Assembly: GCA_942491975.1 (NCBI GenBank)
Contig: CALOCY010000004.1
Location: forward strand, 2,480,001-2,544,000
DNA from: CALOCY01 sp942491975
GTDB taxonomy: Bacteria; Bacteroidota; Bacteroidia; Bacteroidales; Prolixibacteraceae
Reading direction: 5' to 3'
Length of the DNA stretch: 64,000 nt
A program made the position numbers and the translations under genes. Below are positions 27,595 to 35,606 of the stretch, one piece after another; within the stretch, counting starts at the first letter, position 1, and each line of letters starts with the position of its first letter. The notes below the pieces were generated by a model, which worked only from the letters and a program-made list of their open reading frames with translations, was not told where the DNA came from and did no database searches.

Positions 27595-28455
27595 ATGAAC
27601 AAAAAACAATTGCTGGGTGAATTGAAATCGTATGCTATTATCACGCTGGGGTGCCTGATTAATGCGTTTGGCTGGGTTGGCTTTTTAATTCCGGCAGAAA
27701 TAACCGGAGGTGGCGTAAGCGGTATTGGTGCTACCGTTTTTTATGCTACAGGAATTCCGCTGGGGTACACCTTCTTTGGCATAAATGTGGTATTGATACT
27801 ACTGGCTATTCGTTCGCTTGGTGCCAGCTTTGGTATAAAAACCATTTTTAGCATGACCATGCTTTCGGTAATGTTTACTGTGTTTCAGAGAGCAATTACC
27901 GAACCCATTATCAACGACATGTTTCTTTCAGCGATACTGGGCGGTATATTGTCCGGTGTGGGGATCGGTATTGTGTTTACACGTGGCGGAAGTACCGGGG
28001 GTACTGATATTATTGCGATGCTGATTAACAAATACCGGAATATCAGTCCCGGACGTATTATCTTATATTGTGATGTCTTGATTATCAGCTCTTCGTGGTT
28101 TGTATTTCATTCGTTAGAAAAGATGGTATACGGTTTTGTGTCGATGTGGGCAGTGGCCTATACCATTGATGCATTCCTGAATGGTGCCAACCAATCGGCA
28201 CAAATGTTCATCTTTTCAAAAAAATATGAGGAGATTGCCGACTACATTAAAGAGAAAACCAACAGGGGAATTACCCTGCTTGATGGTACAGGCTGGTACA
28301 CCAGAAAAAATGTGAAAATAATTATGACCGTTGTGCGCAAGCGGGAAACAAGTGGTATTTTCAGGATGATCAAACAGATTGATCCCGATGCCTTTGTATC
28401 AATGGGAAGTGTGATGGGGGTCTACGGAAAAGGGTTTGAGAAGATAAAATACTAA
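27595..28455 (+). CDS. YitT-family membrane protein (DUF161/DUF2179)
   Basis: The 286-residue protein has five or six membrane helices in the first 200 residues with the family motifs GWVGFLIPAEITGGGVSGIG and FTRGGSTGGTDIIAMLINKY. A cytoplasmic C-terminal DUF2179 domain (about residues 215-280, ending TSGIFRMIKQIDPDAFVSMGSVMGVYG) follows. The substrate and function are unknown for most members. It is preceded by the inverted-repeat element and followed 112 bases later by a peptidase gene. Confidence 0.92.
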   Translation: MNKKQLLGELKSYAIITLGCLINAFGWVGFLIPAEITGGGVSGIGATVFYATGIPLGYTFFGINVVLILLAIRSLGASFGIKTIFSMTMLSVMFTVFQRAITEPIINDMFLSAILGGILSGVGIGIVFTRGGSTGGTDIIAMLINKYRNISPGRIILYCDVLIISSSWFVFHSLEKMVYGFVSMWAVAYTIDAFLNGANQSAQMFIFSKKYEEIADYIKEKTNRGITLLDGTGWYTRKNVKIIMTVVRKRETSGIFRMIKQIDPDAFVSMGSVMGVYGKGFEKIKY

Positions 28456-28567
28456 TGTTAGAGAAAGAGAAAAGAAGGTTGAAATAGTTATGATCTGAGA
28501 GTTGCAAAAGTGTTGAAGCCCGCAATGCCTGTTTTTGTCTTGATTCTTGAATCTAAAAAATAAACAG

Positions 28568-29872
28568 ATGAAGAAATTTATTCCATATATAATAGGAGCA
28601 TCGATTATATTGCTCGTCGCTTTTGGATACAGCTTGAAGCAAAATAGCACAGGGTGGTTTTCCCCGCAAATACTTCAGGATACAATACCTTCAAAACCCC
28701 CGGTGTTAAAATACGGATTGCCGGCAGATTCGTTTTTTCTTCAAACAGGAAAAGTAAAACGCAGGGAGAGCCTGGGGAAAATCTTAGATAAGCTGGGTGT
28801 TTCAGGAAGAGATGTGCATACTATCGCACAAAAATCGAAGACTATATTTAACGTACGGAAAATACGAAGAGGGAACAACTGGGTTGCATTTTTCTCAAAA
28901 GACAGCCTGGTGCAACTCGACTATTTTGTGTACGAAATTGATCCTGTCAACTATGTAACATATCAGTTTAAAGATAGTTTAGCTGTTTCCCGTGGGGAAA
29001 AAGAGGTGCAAAAAGTTTTGAAAACCGTTTCAGGAGAGATCAACTCTTCACTGTGGAACGCCATGGTCGATAATGATATAAACCCTTTGCTGGCCAATGA
29101 GCTTTCAGAAATCTATGCCTGGACAATCGACTTTTTTGGCATACAAAAAGGGGACAAATTCAGGGTGATTTACGAAGAAAGGTACATTGATAGTACCTCT
29201 ATTGGCATTGGGAAAATATATGCAGCTAACTTTTTTCATTTCAACAGTAATTATTGGGCATTTACTTTTGTGCAAGACGGGAAAGAGGGCTATTTTGATG
29301 AAGAAGGGAAAAGCCTGAAAAAAGCATTTTTGAAAGCCCCGTTAAAGTATTCCCGTATCAGTTCCCGTTTTTCACACAGCCGGATGCACCCGATACTTAA
29401 AATACGGAGGCCCCACCTGGGAATTGATTATGCTGCACCATCTGGCACACCTGTATTATCAATCGGTGATGGTACCGTTATTAAAAAAGCGTACCAAAAA
29501 AAAGGCGGTGGGCGTTATGTGAAAATTAAGCACAATTCGGTATACACTACAACGTACATGCACCTGAGAGGATATGCAAAAAGCATACGACAGGGGGCAC
29601 GGGTTAAACAGGGACAGGTAATTGGCTACGTGGGCATGAGCGGGTTGGCTTCAGGGCCACACCTCGATTTCAGAATACATAAAAATGGTCATGCCATTGA
29701 TCCGTTGAAAGTGAACGCACCTCCGGTAGAACCTGTAAAGCCGGCATTCATGGACTCTTTTATTATTGTAAAGGACTCGTTAAAAAAGGAACTTGAAAAT
29801 ATTGGTGTTACCCACAACGATACGATAATCAATGAGCAATTAAAAATGAGTGATGAACAATTGGTACATTAA
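28568..29872 (+). CDS. M23-family metallopeptidase (LytM-type murein endopeptidase)
   Basis: The ATG at 28568 was chosen so the protein begins MKKFIPYIIGASIILLVAFGYS, a signal anchor; an in-frame ATG at 28547 adds seven residues. The protein is 434 residues from this start. A central region resembles the OapA/LysM-adjacent domain of YebA-like endopeptidases. The M23 core follows, with the zinc ligands in RRPHLGIDYAAPSG (HxxxD) and GPHLDFRIHKNG (HxD type). It is predicted to cleave peptidoglycan cross-links in the periplasm. It converges on purN with a 34-base gap. Confidence 0.9.
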   Translation: MKKFIPYIIGASIILLVAFGYSLKQNSTGWFSPQILQDTIPSKPPVLKYGLPADSFFLQTGKVKRRESLGKILDKLGVSGRDVHTIAQKSKTIFNVRKIRRGNNWVAFFSKDSLVQLDYFVYEIDPVNYVTYQFKDSLAVSRGEKEVQKVLKTVSGEINSSLWNAMVDNDINPLLANELSEIYAWTIDFFGIQKGDKFRVIYEERYIDSTSIGIGKIYAANFFHFNSNYWAFTFVQDGKEGYFDEEGKSLKKAFLKAPLKYSRISSRFSHSRMHPILKIRRPHLGIDYAAPSGTPVLSIGDGTVIKKAYQKKGGGRYVKIKHNSVYTTTYMHLRGYAKSIRQGARVKQGQVIGYVGMSGLASGPHLDFRIHKNGHAIDPLKVNAPPVEPVKPAFMDSFIIVKDSLKKELENIGVTHNDTIINEQLKMSDEQLVH

Positions 29873-29906
29873 CCAATCCTCCCATTACCACATGAGCTCA
29901 TCAACA

Positions 29907-30470
29907 TTATAAGTCAAGAAGAAGCTTTTTGATCACTTTAGGATAGTGTTCATACTCTAACTGATGAACTTTTTTAGCTACATCTTCAGGGGTATCATCG
30001 GGGAGCACTTCGCATTTTGCCTGAAAAATAATTTTCCCCTCGTCATAAATTTCATTCACATAATGAATGGAGATTCCACTCTCCTTCTCTTTATTGGCAA
30101 CTACTGCATTGTGCACATGCATGCCATACATGCCTTTACCACCGTATTTAGGAAGTAGTGCAGGATGTATATTTATAATCCTGAACTGTTGAATCAGGTT
30201 TTCAGGGATCAACCACAAGAAACCGGCCAGTACGATAAGGTCAATGCTTCGCTCCCTGAGAAGTGTTGCAATTTCATTGGTTTCATAAAACTGATGGCGA
30301 TCAAAAGTAAAAGCCGGGATATGGAGGTTTTGAGCACGTTCAAGCACTTGTGCTTTCGGGTTATTGCACAGTATACAATCTACAACAACAGATGTATCGG
30401 CTTGTATAAATTCAGTAATGTTCTGAGCATTAGAACCTGACCCGGAAGCAAAAACAGCAATTCGTTTCAT
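29907..30470 (-). CDS. purN: Phosphoribosylglycinamide formyltransferase PurN
   Basis: The 187-residue protein has the N-terminal phosphate-binding loop FASGSGSNAQNI. The catalytic Asn-His pair lies in INIHPALLPKYGGKGMYG (about residues 98-115) and the Asp in HYVNEIYDEGKIIFQ, the full GART signature. It transfers a formyl group from 10-formyl-tetrahydrofolate to GAR in purine synthesis. It is divergent from acpP. Confidence 0.96.
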   Translation of the reverse strand: MKRIAVFASGSGSNAQNITEFIQADTSVVVDCILCNNPKAQVLERAQNLHIPAFTFDRHQFYETNEIATLLRERSIDLIVLAGFLWLIPENLIQQFRIINIHPALLPKYGGKGMYGMHVHNAVVANKEKESGISIHYVNEIYDEGKIIFQAKCEVLPDDTPEDVAKKVHQLEYEHYPKVIKKLLLDL

Positions 30471-30580
30471 TTGGTCGTCTCTCTATCTATAAACTTTTCG
30501 AATATATTTTTGGAAAGTTGTAAATATATAGGTTTTAAGCGCATTGTGAAACTTTATGACGAAGAATTAATTAAAAAAAG

Positions 30581-30613
30581 TTTGAATTATTCTAAGTAAA
30601 TTTTATTACTTTG
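30581..30613 (+). promoter_or_regulatory. Predicted promoter of the acpP-fabF-rnc cluster
   Basis: TTTG (30581-30584) is followed after 21 bases by TTACTTTG (30606-30613), one mismatch from TAnnTTTG, 49 bases before the acpP start. Confidence 0.5.
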
Positions 30614-30661
30614 CAGCTCAATTTTTTTAGAAACTTATTTATTAACTAAAATTTTAGAGCT

Positions 30662-30901
30662 ATGTCTGACATTGCAGCTAAAGTAAAAGCTATAATTGTT
30701 GACAAACTAGGTGTTGACGAAAGTGAAGTAACGAATGAAGCGTCTTTTACCAATGACCTTGGTGCTGATTCACTGGATACTGTTGAGTTAATTATGGAAT
30801 TCGAAAAAGAATTCAATATTGCTATACCGGATGATCAGGCTGAGAAAATCGGTACGGTAGGTGAAGCAATCACTCATATCGAAGCAGCAATTAACGCGTA
30901 A
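30662..30901 (+). CDS. acpP: Acyl carrier protein
   Basis: The 79-residue acidic protein contains LGADSLDTVELIMEFE at about residues 34-49, where the Ser of DSL receives the 4'-phosphopantetheine arm. It carries the growing chain in type II fatty acid synthesis and probably supplies acyl groups to the GlsB-like enzyme. It heads the conserved acpP-fabF-rnc cluster. Confidence 0.97.
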   Translation: MSDIAAKVKAIIVDKLGVDESEVTNEASFTNDLGADSLDTVELIMEFEKEFNIAIPDDQAEKIGTVGEAITHIEAAINA

Positions 30902-30924
30902 TTTATAAACGGAAATTTTTTTTG

Positions 30925-32169
30925 ATGGACTTAAAACGAGTGGTTATAACCGGAATGGGGACACTGAACCCGTTGGGAAGTACTGTTGAAGAGTATTGGG
31001 AAAATCTCAAAAATGGTGTTAGCGGGGCAGCACCTATTACTCGTTTTGATACTTCAAATTTCAAAACAAAGTTCGCCTGTGAGATTAAGAATTATGATCC
31101 TGCCGACTATTTCGACAGAAAAGAGGCACGAAAACATGATCCTTATACTCAGTATGCGCTTATTGCTGCTGAACAAGCCATTAAAAACTCCGACTTAAAT
31201 CTTGATGAAGTCAATAAAGACCGCGTTGGTGTAATCTTTGGAGTGGGGATTGGAGGATTGGATACTTTTTACAATGAGGCCAGAAACCTGGATCCTGATA
31301 ACCCGAAGTTTTCTCCATTCTTCATTCCAAAGATGATTGCAAATATCGCGGGCGGATTGATTGCCATTAAGCACGGATTTCGTGGGCCGAACTTTACCAC
31401 TGTAACAGCTTGTGCATCTGCTTCACATGCGATCATTGAAGCAATGACTAAAATCCGTTTAGGTAAAGCAGATGTAATTGTGGCAGGTGGTTCTGAAGCA
31501 GCAATTAACGAGGCAGGCGTATGTGGGTTCAATTCCATGCGAGCAATTTCAACCCGGAATGATGACCCGAAAACAGCATCCCGTCCATTCGACAAAGACC
31601 GTGACGGTTTTGTAATGGGAGAAGGATCGGGTGCCCTTATTCTTGAAGAATATGAGCACGCTGTAAAAAGAGGGGCTAAAATTTACGCTGAAGTAGCAGG
31701 TGGAGGTATGAATTGTGATGCATATCACATGACCGCCCCTGATCCCGAAGGAGGTGGTGCCGCAATGGTAATGCACCTGGCAATTGATGACGCAGGACTT
31801 AAACCGGAAGATGTAGATTACATTAATGTGCATGGCACATCAACAGGATTGGGAGATGTTGCCGAGCCTAAAGCCATTCTGAAAGCATTTGGAGAGCATG
31901 CTTATAACCTGAGCATCAGTGCTACCAAATCGATGACCGGTCATTTGCTTGGAGCGGCTGGTGCTGTTGAAGCAATCGCTTCAGTACTTGCACTTAGTAA
32001 TAACCTGATCCCGCCCACCATCAACCAATTTGAACTGGACCCGGAAATAGACAATAAACTCGACTTTACCTTTAATAAGGCAAAAGAACGTGAAATAAAT
32101 GTTGCCATCTCCAATACATTTGGTTTTGGCGGGCATAATGCGACTATTCTTTTCAAAAAGGTTAAGTAA
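30925..32169 (+). CDS. fabF: 3-oxoacyl-[acyl-carrier-protein] synthase II (FabF)
   Basis: Starting at the ATG at 30925 gives MDLKRVVITGMGTLNPLG; the frame can be extended one codon to a TTG at 30922 but the ATG is more natural. The protein is 414 residues. The catalytic Cys lies in TVTACASASHAI (about residue 163) and the two His residues in VHGTSTGLGD and TGHLLGAAGAVEA, the Cys-His-His triad of KAS I/II. It elongates acyl-ACP with malonyl-ACP. It is 23 bases after acpP. Confidence 0.97.
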   Translation: MDLKRVVITGMGTLNPLGSTVEEYWENLKNGVSGAAPITRFDTSNFKTKFACEIKNYDPADYFDRKEARKHDPYTQYALIAAEQAIKNSDLNLDEVNKDRVGVIFGVGIGGLDTFYNEARNLDPDNPKFSPFFIPKMIANIAGGLIAIKHGFRGPNFTTVTACASASHAIIEAMTKIRLGKADVIVAGGSEAAINEAGVCGFNSMRAISTRNDDPKTASRPFDKDRDGFVMGEGSGALILEEYEHAVKRGAKIYAEVAGGGMNCDAYHMTAPDPEGGGAAMVMHLAIDDAGLKPEDVDYINVHGTSTGLGDVAEPKAILKAFGEHAYNLSISATKSMTGHLLGAAGAVEAIASVLALSNNLIPPTINQFELDPEIDNKLDFTFNKAKEREINVAISNTFGFGGHNATILFKKVK

Positions 32170-32186
32170 ACGTGATAAGATCTATA

Positions 32187-32918
32187 ATGCAAAAAATAAA
32201 ACTCTTTTCTTCTCCAAGGAAAGAGTTTTATTTATTTCTAAAATCGCTTATAGGTTTTTATCCCGGAAATTTGAAGCTGTATGATGTTGCATTTATTCAC
32301 CGGTCAGCTTCGAAAACAAATTCCTGCGGATTTTTAATTAATAACGAACGGCTTGAGTACCTCGGAGATGCCATACTTGGAGCTGTTATCGCCGATTTTC
32401 TATACAATCGTTTTCCTCACCGCGACGAAGGTTTTCTTACCCAAATGCGATCCCGTCTGGTAAACCGTAGTTTTCTAACCCAACTTACATACTCTACCGG
32501 ATTATCCGGATACATTCAAGCAAGCACCTCAGGATCAATTCCCTACAGCCATATTTATGGCGATGCTTTTGAAGCATTAATTGGTGCAATCTACCTTGAC
32601 AGGGGATATGAACCGGCCAAACAATTTATTGTCAAAAAAATCCTCAATCAATATGTCAACCTTGACGAGGTAGAGAGTATGGACCCCAACTATAAAAGCC
32701 AACTGATAGAATGGGGCCAAAAGGTTAAAAAAGAGGTAGATTTCGAAACTAGGGAAGAAGAGAATTCAGGAAAAAGCCCGCTATTTATTGCTGAAGTATT
32801 AATCGAAAATAAGGTAAAAGGTAAAGGTTACGGGACTTCAAAAAAAGATGCACAGCAAAATGCTGCACGCGATGCATTAAAAAACATCAAAAATGAAGAG
32901 AAAACAAACGAGGCCTGA
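32187..32918 (+). CDS. rnc: Ribonuclease III
   Basis: The ATG at 32187 is preferred over an in-frame GTG at 32172 that lies two bases after the fabF stop. The protein is about 243 residues. It has the RNase III signature NNERLEYLGDAILGAVIADFLY with catalytic acidic residues, the second acidic site YGDAFEALIGAIYLDRG, and a C-terminal double-stranded RNA-binding domain (about residues 165-235, with KGKGYGTSKKDAQQNAARDAL). It processes rRNA precursors and structured RNAs. The acpP-fabF-rnc order is conserved in Bacteroidota. Confidence 0.96.
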   Translation: MQKIKLFSSPRKEFYLFLKSLIGFYPGNLKLYDVAFIHRSASKTNSCGFLINNERLEYLGDAILGAVIADFLYNRFPHRDEGFLTQMRSRLVNRSFLTQLTYSTGLSGYIQASTSGSIPYSHIYGDAFEALIGAIYLDRGYEPAKQFIVKKILNQYVNLDEVESMDPNYKSQLIEWGQKVKKEVDFETREEENSGKSPLFIAEVLIENKVKGKGYGTSKKDAQQNAARDALKNIKNEEKTNEA

Positions 32919-32935
32919 TTTACATCAGACCTCGT
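32908..32935. repeat. Hairpin spanning the rnc stop codon
   Basis: ACGAGG-C-CTGAT (32908-32919), a four-base loop, then ATCAG-A-CCTCGT (32924-32935), one internal mismatch. No T-run follows on the plus strand. It could be a 3'-end stabiliser, or a site for RNase III feedback on its own message. Confidence 0.45.
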
Positions 32936-33140
32936 AAAAAACCAAAACCTAAATTCACCTTGTAATTAAAACTCAATTAAACCCCAAATTCAAAGAATAT
33001 TTAACTACATGTGGTCACTAGCAAATGTAGGTGTAAATAGGGTTAAGCGGGACTAATAAATGTTAAATCCTGTTAAAGGCACGACTTTCCGTATATTAAT
33101 TCATATTATTTTTTGCAATTCACCGCATTTGCCCCGTAAT

Positions 33141-33195
33141 ACAGTGCTGATTCACTGTTAAATATTGTTAATGGTTTATAAGCCAGCTATTTTTG
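33141..33195 (+). promoter_or_regulatory. Predicted rprX promoter with upstream inverted repeat
   Basis: ACAGTG-CTGATT-CACTGT (33141-33158) is a perfect 6-bp-arm inverted repeat. Just after it come TTG (33165-33167) and, 20 bases on, TATTTTTG (33188-33195). A second TATATTTG overlaps at 33199-33206. The start codon is at 33211, so the leader would be about ten bases or absent. The rest of the gap from 32936 holds nothing else recognised. Confidence 0.45.
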
Positions 33196-33210
33196 AGATA
33201 TATTTGTAGC

Positions 33211-34803
33211 ATGAGCAAAAGGTTTATTCGCACATTGATTGTCATTACGACCATTGTCATGGCTTGTCTTATTATAGTCCAGTTTAACTCTATTCAGACG
33301 GCAGCCAAAATAAAAGATGAACAATTTGGCCATATGGTAAAGCGGGTGTTGGCAAAAGTTGTAGAGACATTGGAAAGCCAAGAGATGTATGAGATGATCC
33401 TTAATGAAGAGCGGGCCTCTTTTCTCACCCCCAATACAACTTATTCAGGAAACCCCGCATTAAACAATTACCAGCCATCGGGCAGTAACGGAGGGCGGAG
33501 TGGTAATGTTTCGTACAGAATGCAACAACAGAAAGACGGAACCGGATACTATTCCAGGTTCGAATTAAGTTATACCGATACCTCTTTTGCACAAGGATCA
33601 ATGCTTCCCAGGGGCCGCCCCGGGGATTTCCCTTCGGCATTCAGCAAACTATATGAATACCACAACTACCTGCAGGAGCAATACCAAAACAAACTGAGAG
33701 ACCGTGAAATACTCATGCGCATGGTGAGAAGTAAAGCACTGCTCTCCGATAAACCCATCGAGCAAAAGTATGATCCGGCATTTCTGGAAAATATTTTGCG
33801 CCGTGAGCTGAAAAACAGCGATGTAGAGATGGATTACCGATATGCTGTGATCTCATTTCGAGGTGGAAAATCAAGGTTTATTTCGGGAGATGCAGACTTT
33901 GATCATGAAAAGAATAATATGTATTCGCACCTTTTATTCCCGCATGCCCTTATTACCGGATCTGACTATTTGTACATCTATTTTCCCAACCAAATGGGCT
34001 ACCTGTGGAAATCTACCGGATTTCTGGTCATCCCTTCAATTATCCTTACCCTGCTCATTATTGCTATATTTGTGATAACCATCAACATTATCCTGCGGCA
34101 AAAGAAAATCTCAAACATTAAAAACGATTTCATCAACAATATGACCCATGAGTTGAAAACCCCCATCTCAACCATTTCACTGGCATCGCAAATGTTACAC
34201 GACAGCAGTGTCTCCAATACGCCTAAAACCATTGAACACGTATCGAACGTGATATTTCAGGAGAGCAAACGGTTGAGTTTCCAGGTTGAGAAAGTATTGC
34301 AAATGGCCGTATTTAATGAAGGGCGCCTAAAACTCAAATTCAAAGAATTTAACCTAAATGACCTGTTGAAAACAGTGGTGCAGAACTCAGAATTAAAGGT
34401 ACAGAACAAAAACGGGGAGTTGTTTTCGAAACTCAAAGCTAAAAAAACGCTGATAAAAGGAGATGAAGTACACATTACCAATGTAATGTTTAACCTGATC
34501 GATAATGCTGTAAAATATAGCCTTACGGAACCTCAAATTACCATTACAACAGAAAACAAGAAGGGATTTGTTATTGTTTCGGTTAAAGACAACGGAATCG
34601 GAATTGCAAAAGAACACCAGAAACAGATATTTGAACGGTTCTACAGGGTGCCCACCGGAAATGTCCACAATGTAAAAGGGTTTGGACTGGGATTGAGCTA
34701 TGTGAAAAAAATTATTGATGTACATCAGGGGCATATAATGGTAGACAGTGCATTAGGAAAAGGTACCCGGTTTAGTTTATTCTTCCCATTAAATCATAAA
34801 TAA
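33211..34803 (+). CDS. rprX: Membrane sensor histidine kinase, RprX-like
   Basis: The ATG at 33211 gives MSKRFIRTLIVITTIVMACLI; an upstream TTG at 33193 is in frame but overlaps the predicted promoter. The protein is 530 residues. A first membrane helix (residues 6-25), a periplasmic region of about 240 residues with a Gly/Asn/Ser-rich stretch near 75-105, and a second helix near 270-292 precede a DHp domain with FINNMTHELKTPIST (His near 312). A HATPase domain follows, with NLIDNAVKYS, DNGIGIAKEH and GFGLGLSYVKKI. It is coupled to rprY, 2 bases downstream. The assignment rests mainly on the partner's close resemblance to RprY. Confidence 0.82.
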   Translation: MSKRFIRTLIVITTIVMACLIIVQFNSIQTAAKIKDEQFGHMVKRVLAKVVETLESQEMYEMILNEERASFLTPNTTYSGNPALNNYQPSGSNGGRSGNVSYRMQQQKDGTGYYSRFELSYTDTSFAQGSMLPRGRPGDFPSAFSKLYEYHNYLQEQYQNKLRDREILMRMVRSKALLSDKPIEQKYDPAFLENILRRELKNSDVEMDYRYAVISFRGGKSRFISGDADFDHEKNNMYSHLLFPHALITGSDYLYIYFPNQMGYLWKSTGFLVIPSIILTLLIIAIFVITINIILRQKKISNIKNDFINNMTHELKTPISTISLASQMLHDSSVSNTPKTIEHVSNVIFQESKRLSFQVEKVLQMAVFNEGRLKLKFKEFNLNDLLKTVVQNSELKVQNKNGELFSKLKAKKTLIKGDEVHITNVMFNLIDNAVKYSLTEPQITITTENKKGFVIVSVKDNGIGIAKEHQKQIFERFYRVPTGNVHNVKGFGLGLSYVKKIIDVHQGHIMVDSALGKGTRFSLFFPLNHK

Positions 34804-34805
34804 TT

Positions 34806-35498
34806 ATGGATAAAAAAGTAAAATTGCTGTTAGCTGAAGACGATGAGAATTTAGGCATGCTCCTTAAAGAATATTTGATTGCCAAAGGATACGAAACCGA
34901 ACTCTTCCCCGATGGCGAAGCTGCTTATCATGGTTTTATGAAAAGCCACTACGACTTGTGTGTATTGGACGTTATGATGCCCAAAAAAGACGGTTTTACC
35001 CTGGCCAAAGACATCCGTATGGTAAATACCGATGTCCCCATCATCTTTCTAACAGCAAAAAACATGAAAGAAGATGTGCTGGAAGGCTTCAAAATAGGGG
35101 CCGACGATTACATCACCAAACCCTTCAGCATGGAAGAGCTGATTTTTCGGATTGAAGCCATTATGCGGCGTATCGCAACCGATGCACAAGACAGTAACCA
35201 GTTCCTCTTCAAATTAGGGAAATACACGTTCGACTCCCGCAAACAGTCGCTGCTTTTAGGCGACAATCAGGTAAAGCTTACCACCAAAGAGTCGGAACTG
35301 TTACGCCTCTTATGCAACAATGCCAATAGTGTGCTTGAACGTAACTATGCCCTCAAAAAAATATGGGTAGATGACAACTATTTCAATGCCCGGAGTATGG
35401 ATGTGTACATTACCAAACTCCGAAAACACCTGAAAGATGAACCTGGTGTTGAGATCATTAATGTACACGGGAAAGGGTACAAACTGATTATTTCGTAA
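34806..35498 (+). CDS. rprY: OmpR-family response regulator, RprY-like
   Basis: The 230-residue protein has a receiver domain with LLAEDDENLGMLLKEYL, phosphoacceptor Asp in CVLDVMMPKKDGFTLA and DDYITKPFSMEELIFRIEAI, followed by a winged helix (about residues 135-230). The run of blocks is, as I recall it, very close to RprY of Bacteroides fragilis, a two-component regulator found throughout Bacteroidales. The gene is 2 bases after rprX and is followed by a terminator. Confidence 0.85.
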   Translation: MDKKVKLLLAEDDENLGMLLKEYLIAKGYETELFPDGEAAYHGFMKSHYDLCVLDVMMPKKDGFTLAKDIRMVNTDVPIIFLTAKNMKEDVLEGFKIGADDYITKPFSMEELIFRIEAIMRRIATDAQDSNQFLFKLGKYTFDSRKQSLLLGDNQVKLTTKESELLRLLCNNANSVLERNYALKKIWVDDNYFNARSMDVYITKLRKHLKDEPGVEIINVHGKGYKLIIS

Positions 35499-35523
35499 AC
35501 TTTGTTGAGGTTAAGATACAGAA

Positions 35524-35553
35524 AGAGGCAGCTCAGGACGAACTGCCTCTTTT
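35524..35553 (+). terminator. Rho-independent terminator of rprXY
   Basis: AGAGGCAG (35524-35531) pairs with CTGCCTCT (35543-35550), followed by TTT, 26 bases past the rprY stop. Confidence 0.8.
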
Positions 35554-35606
35554 CATATCCCTATTTATCCAAAAAATACTCTTTAAAGTTAAAAATCAGA
35601 GATTTG

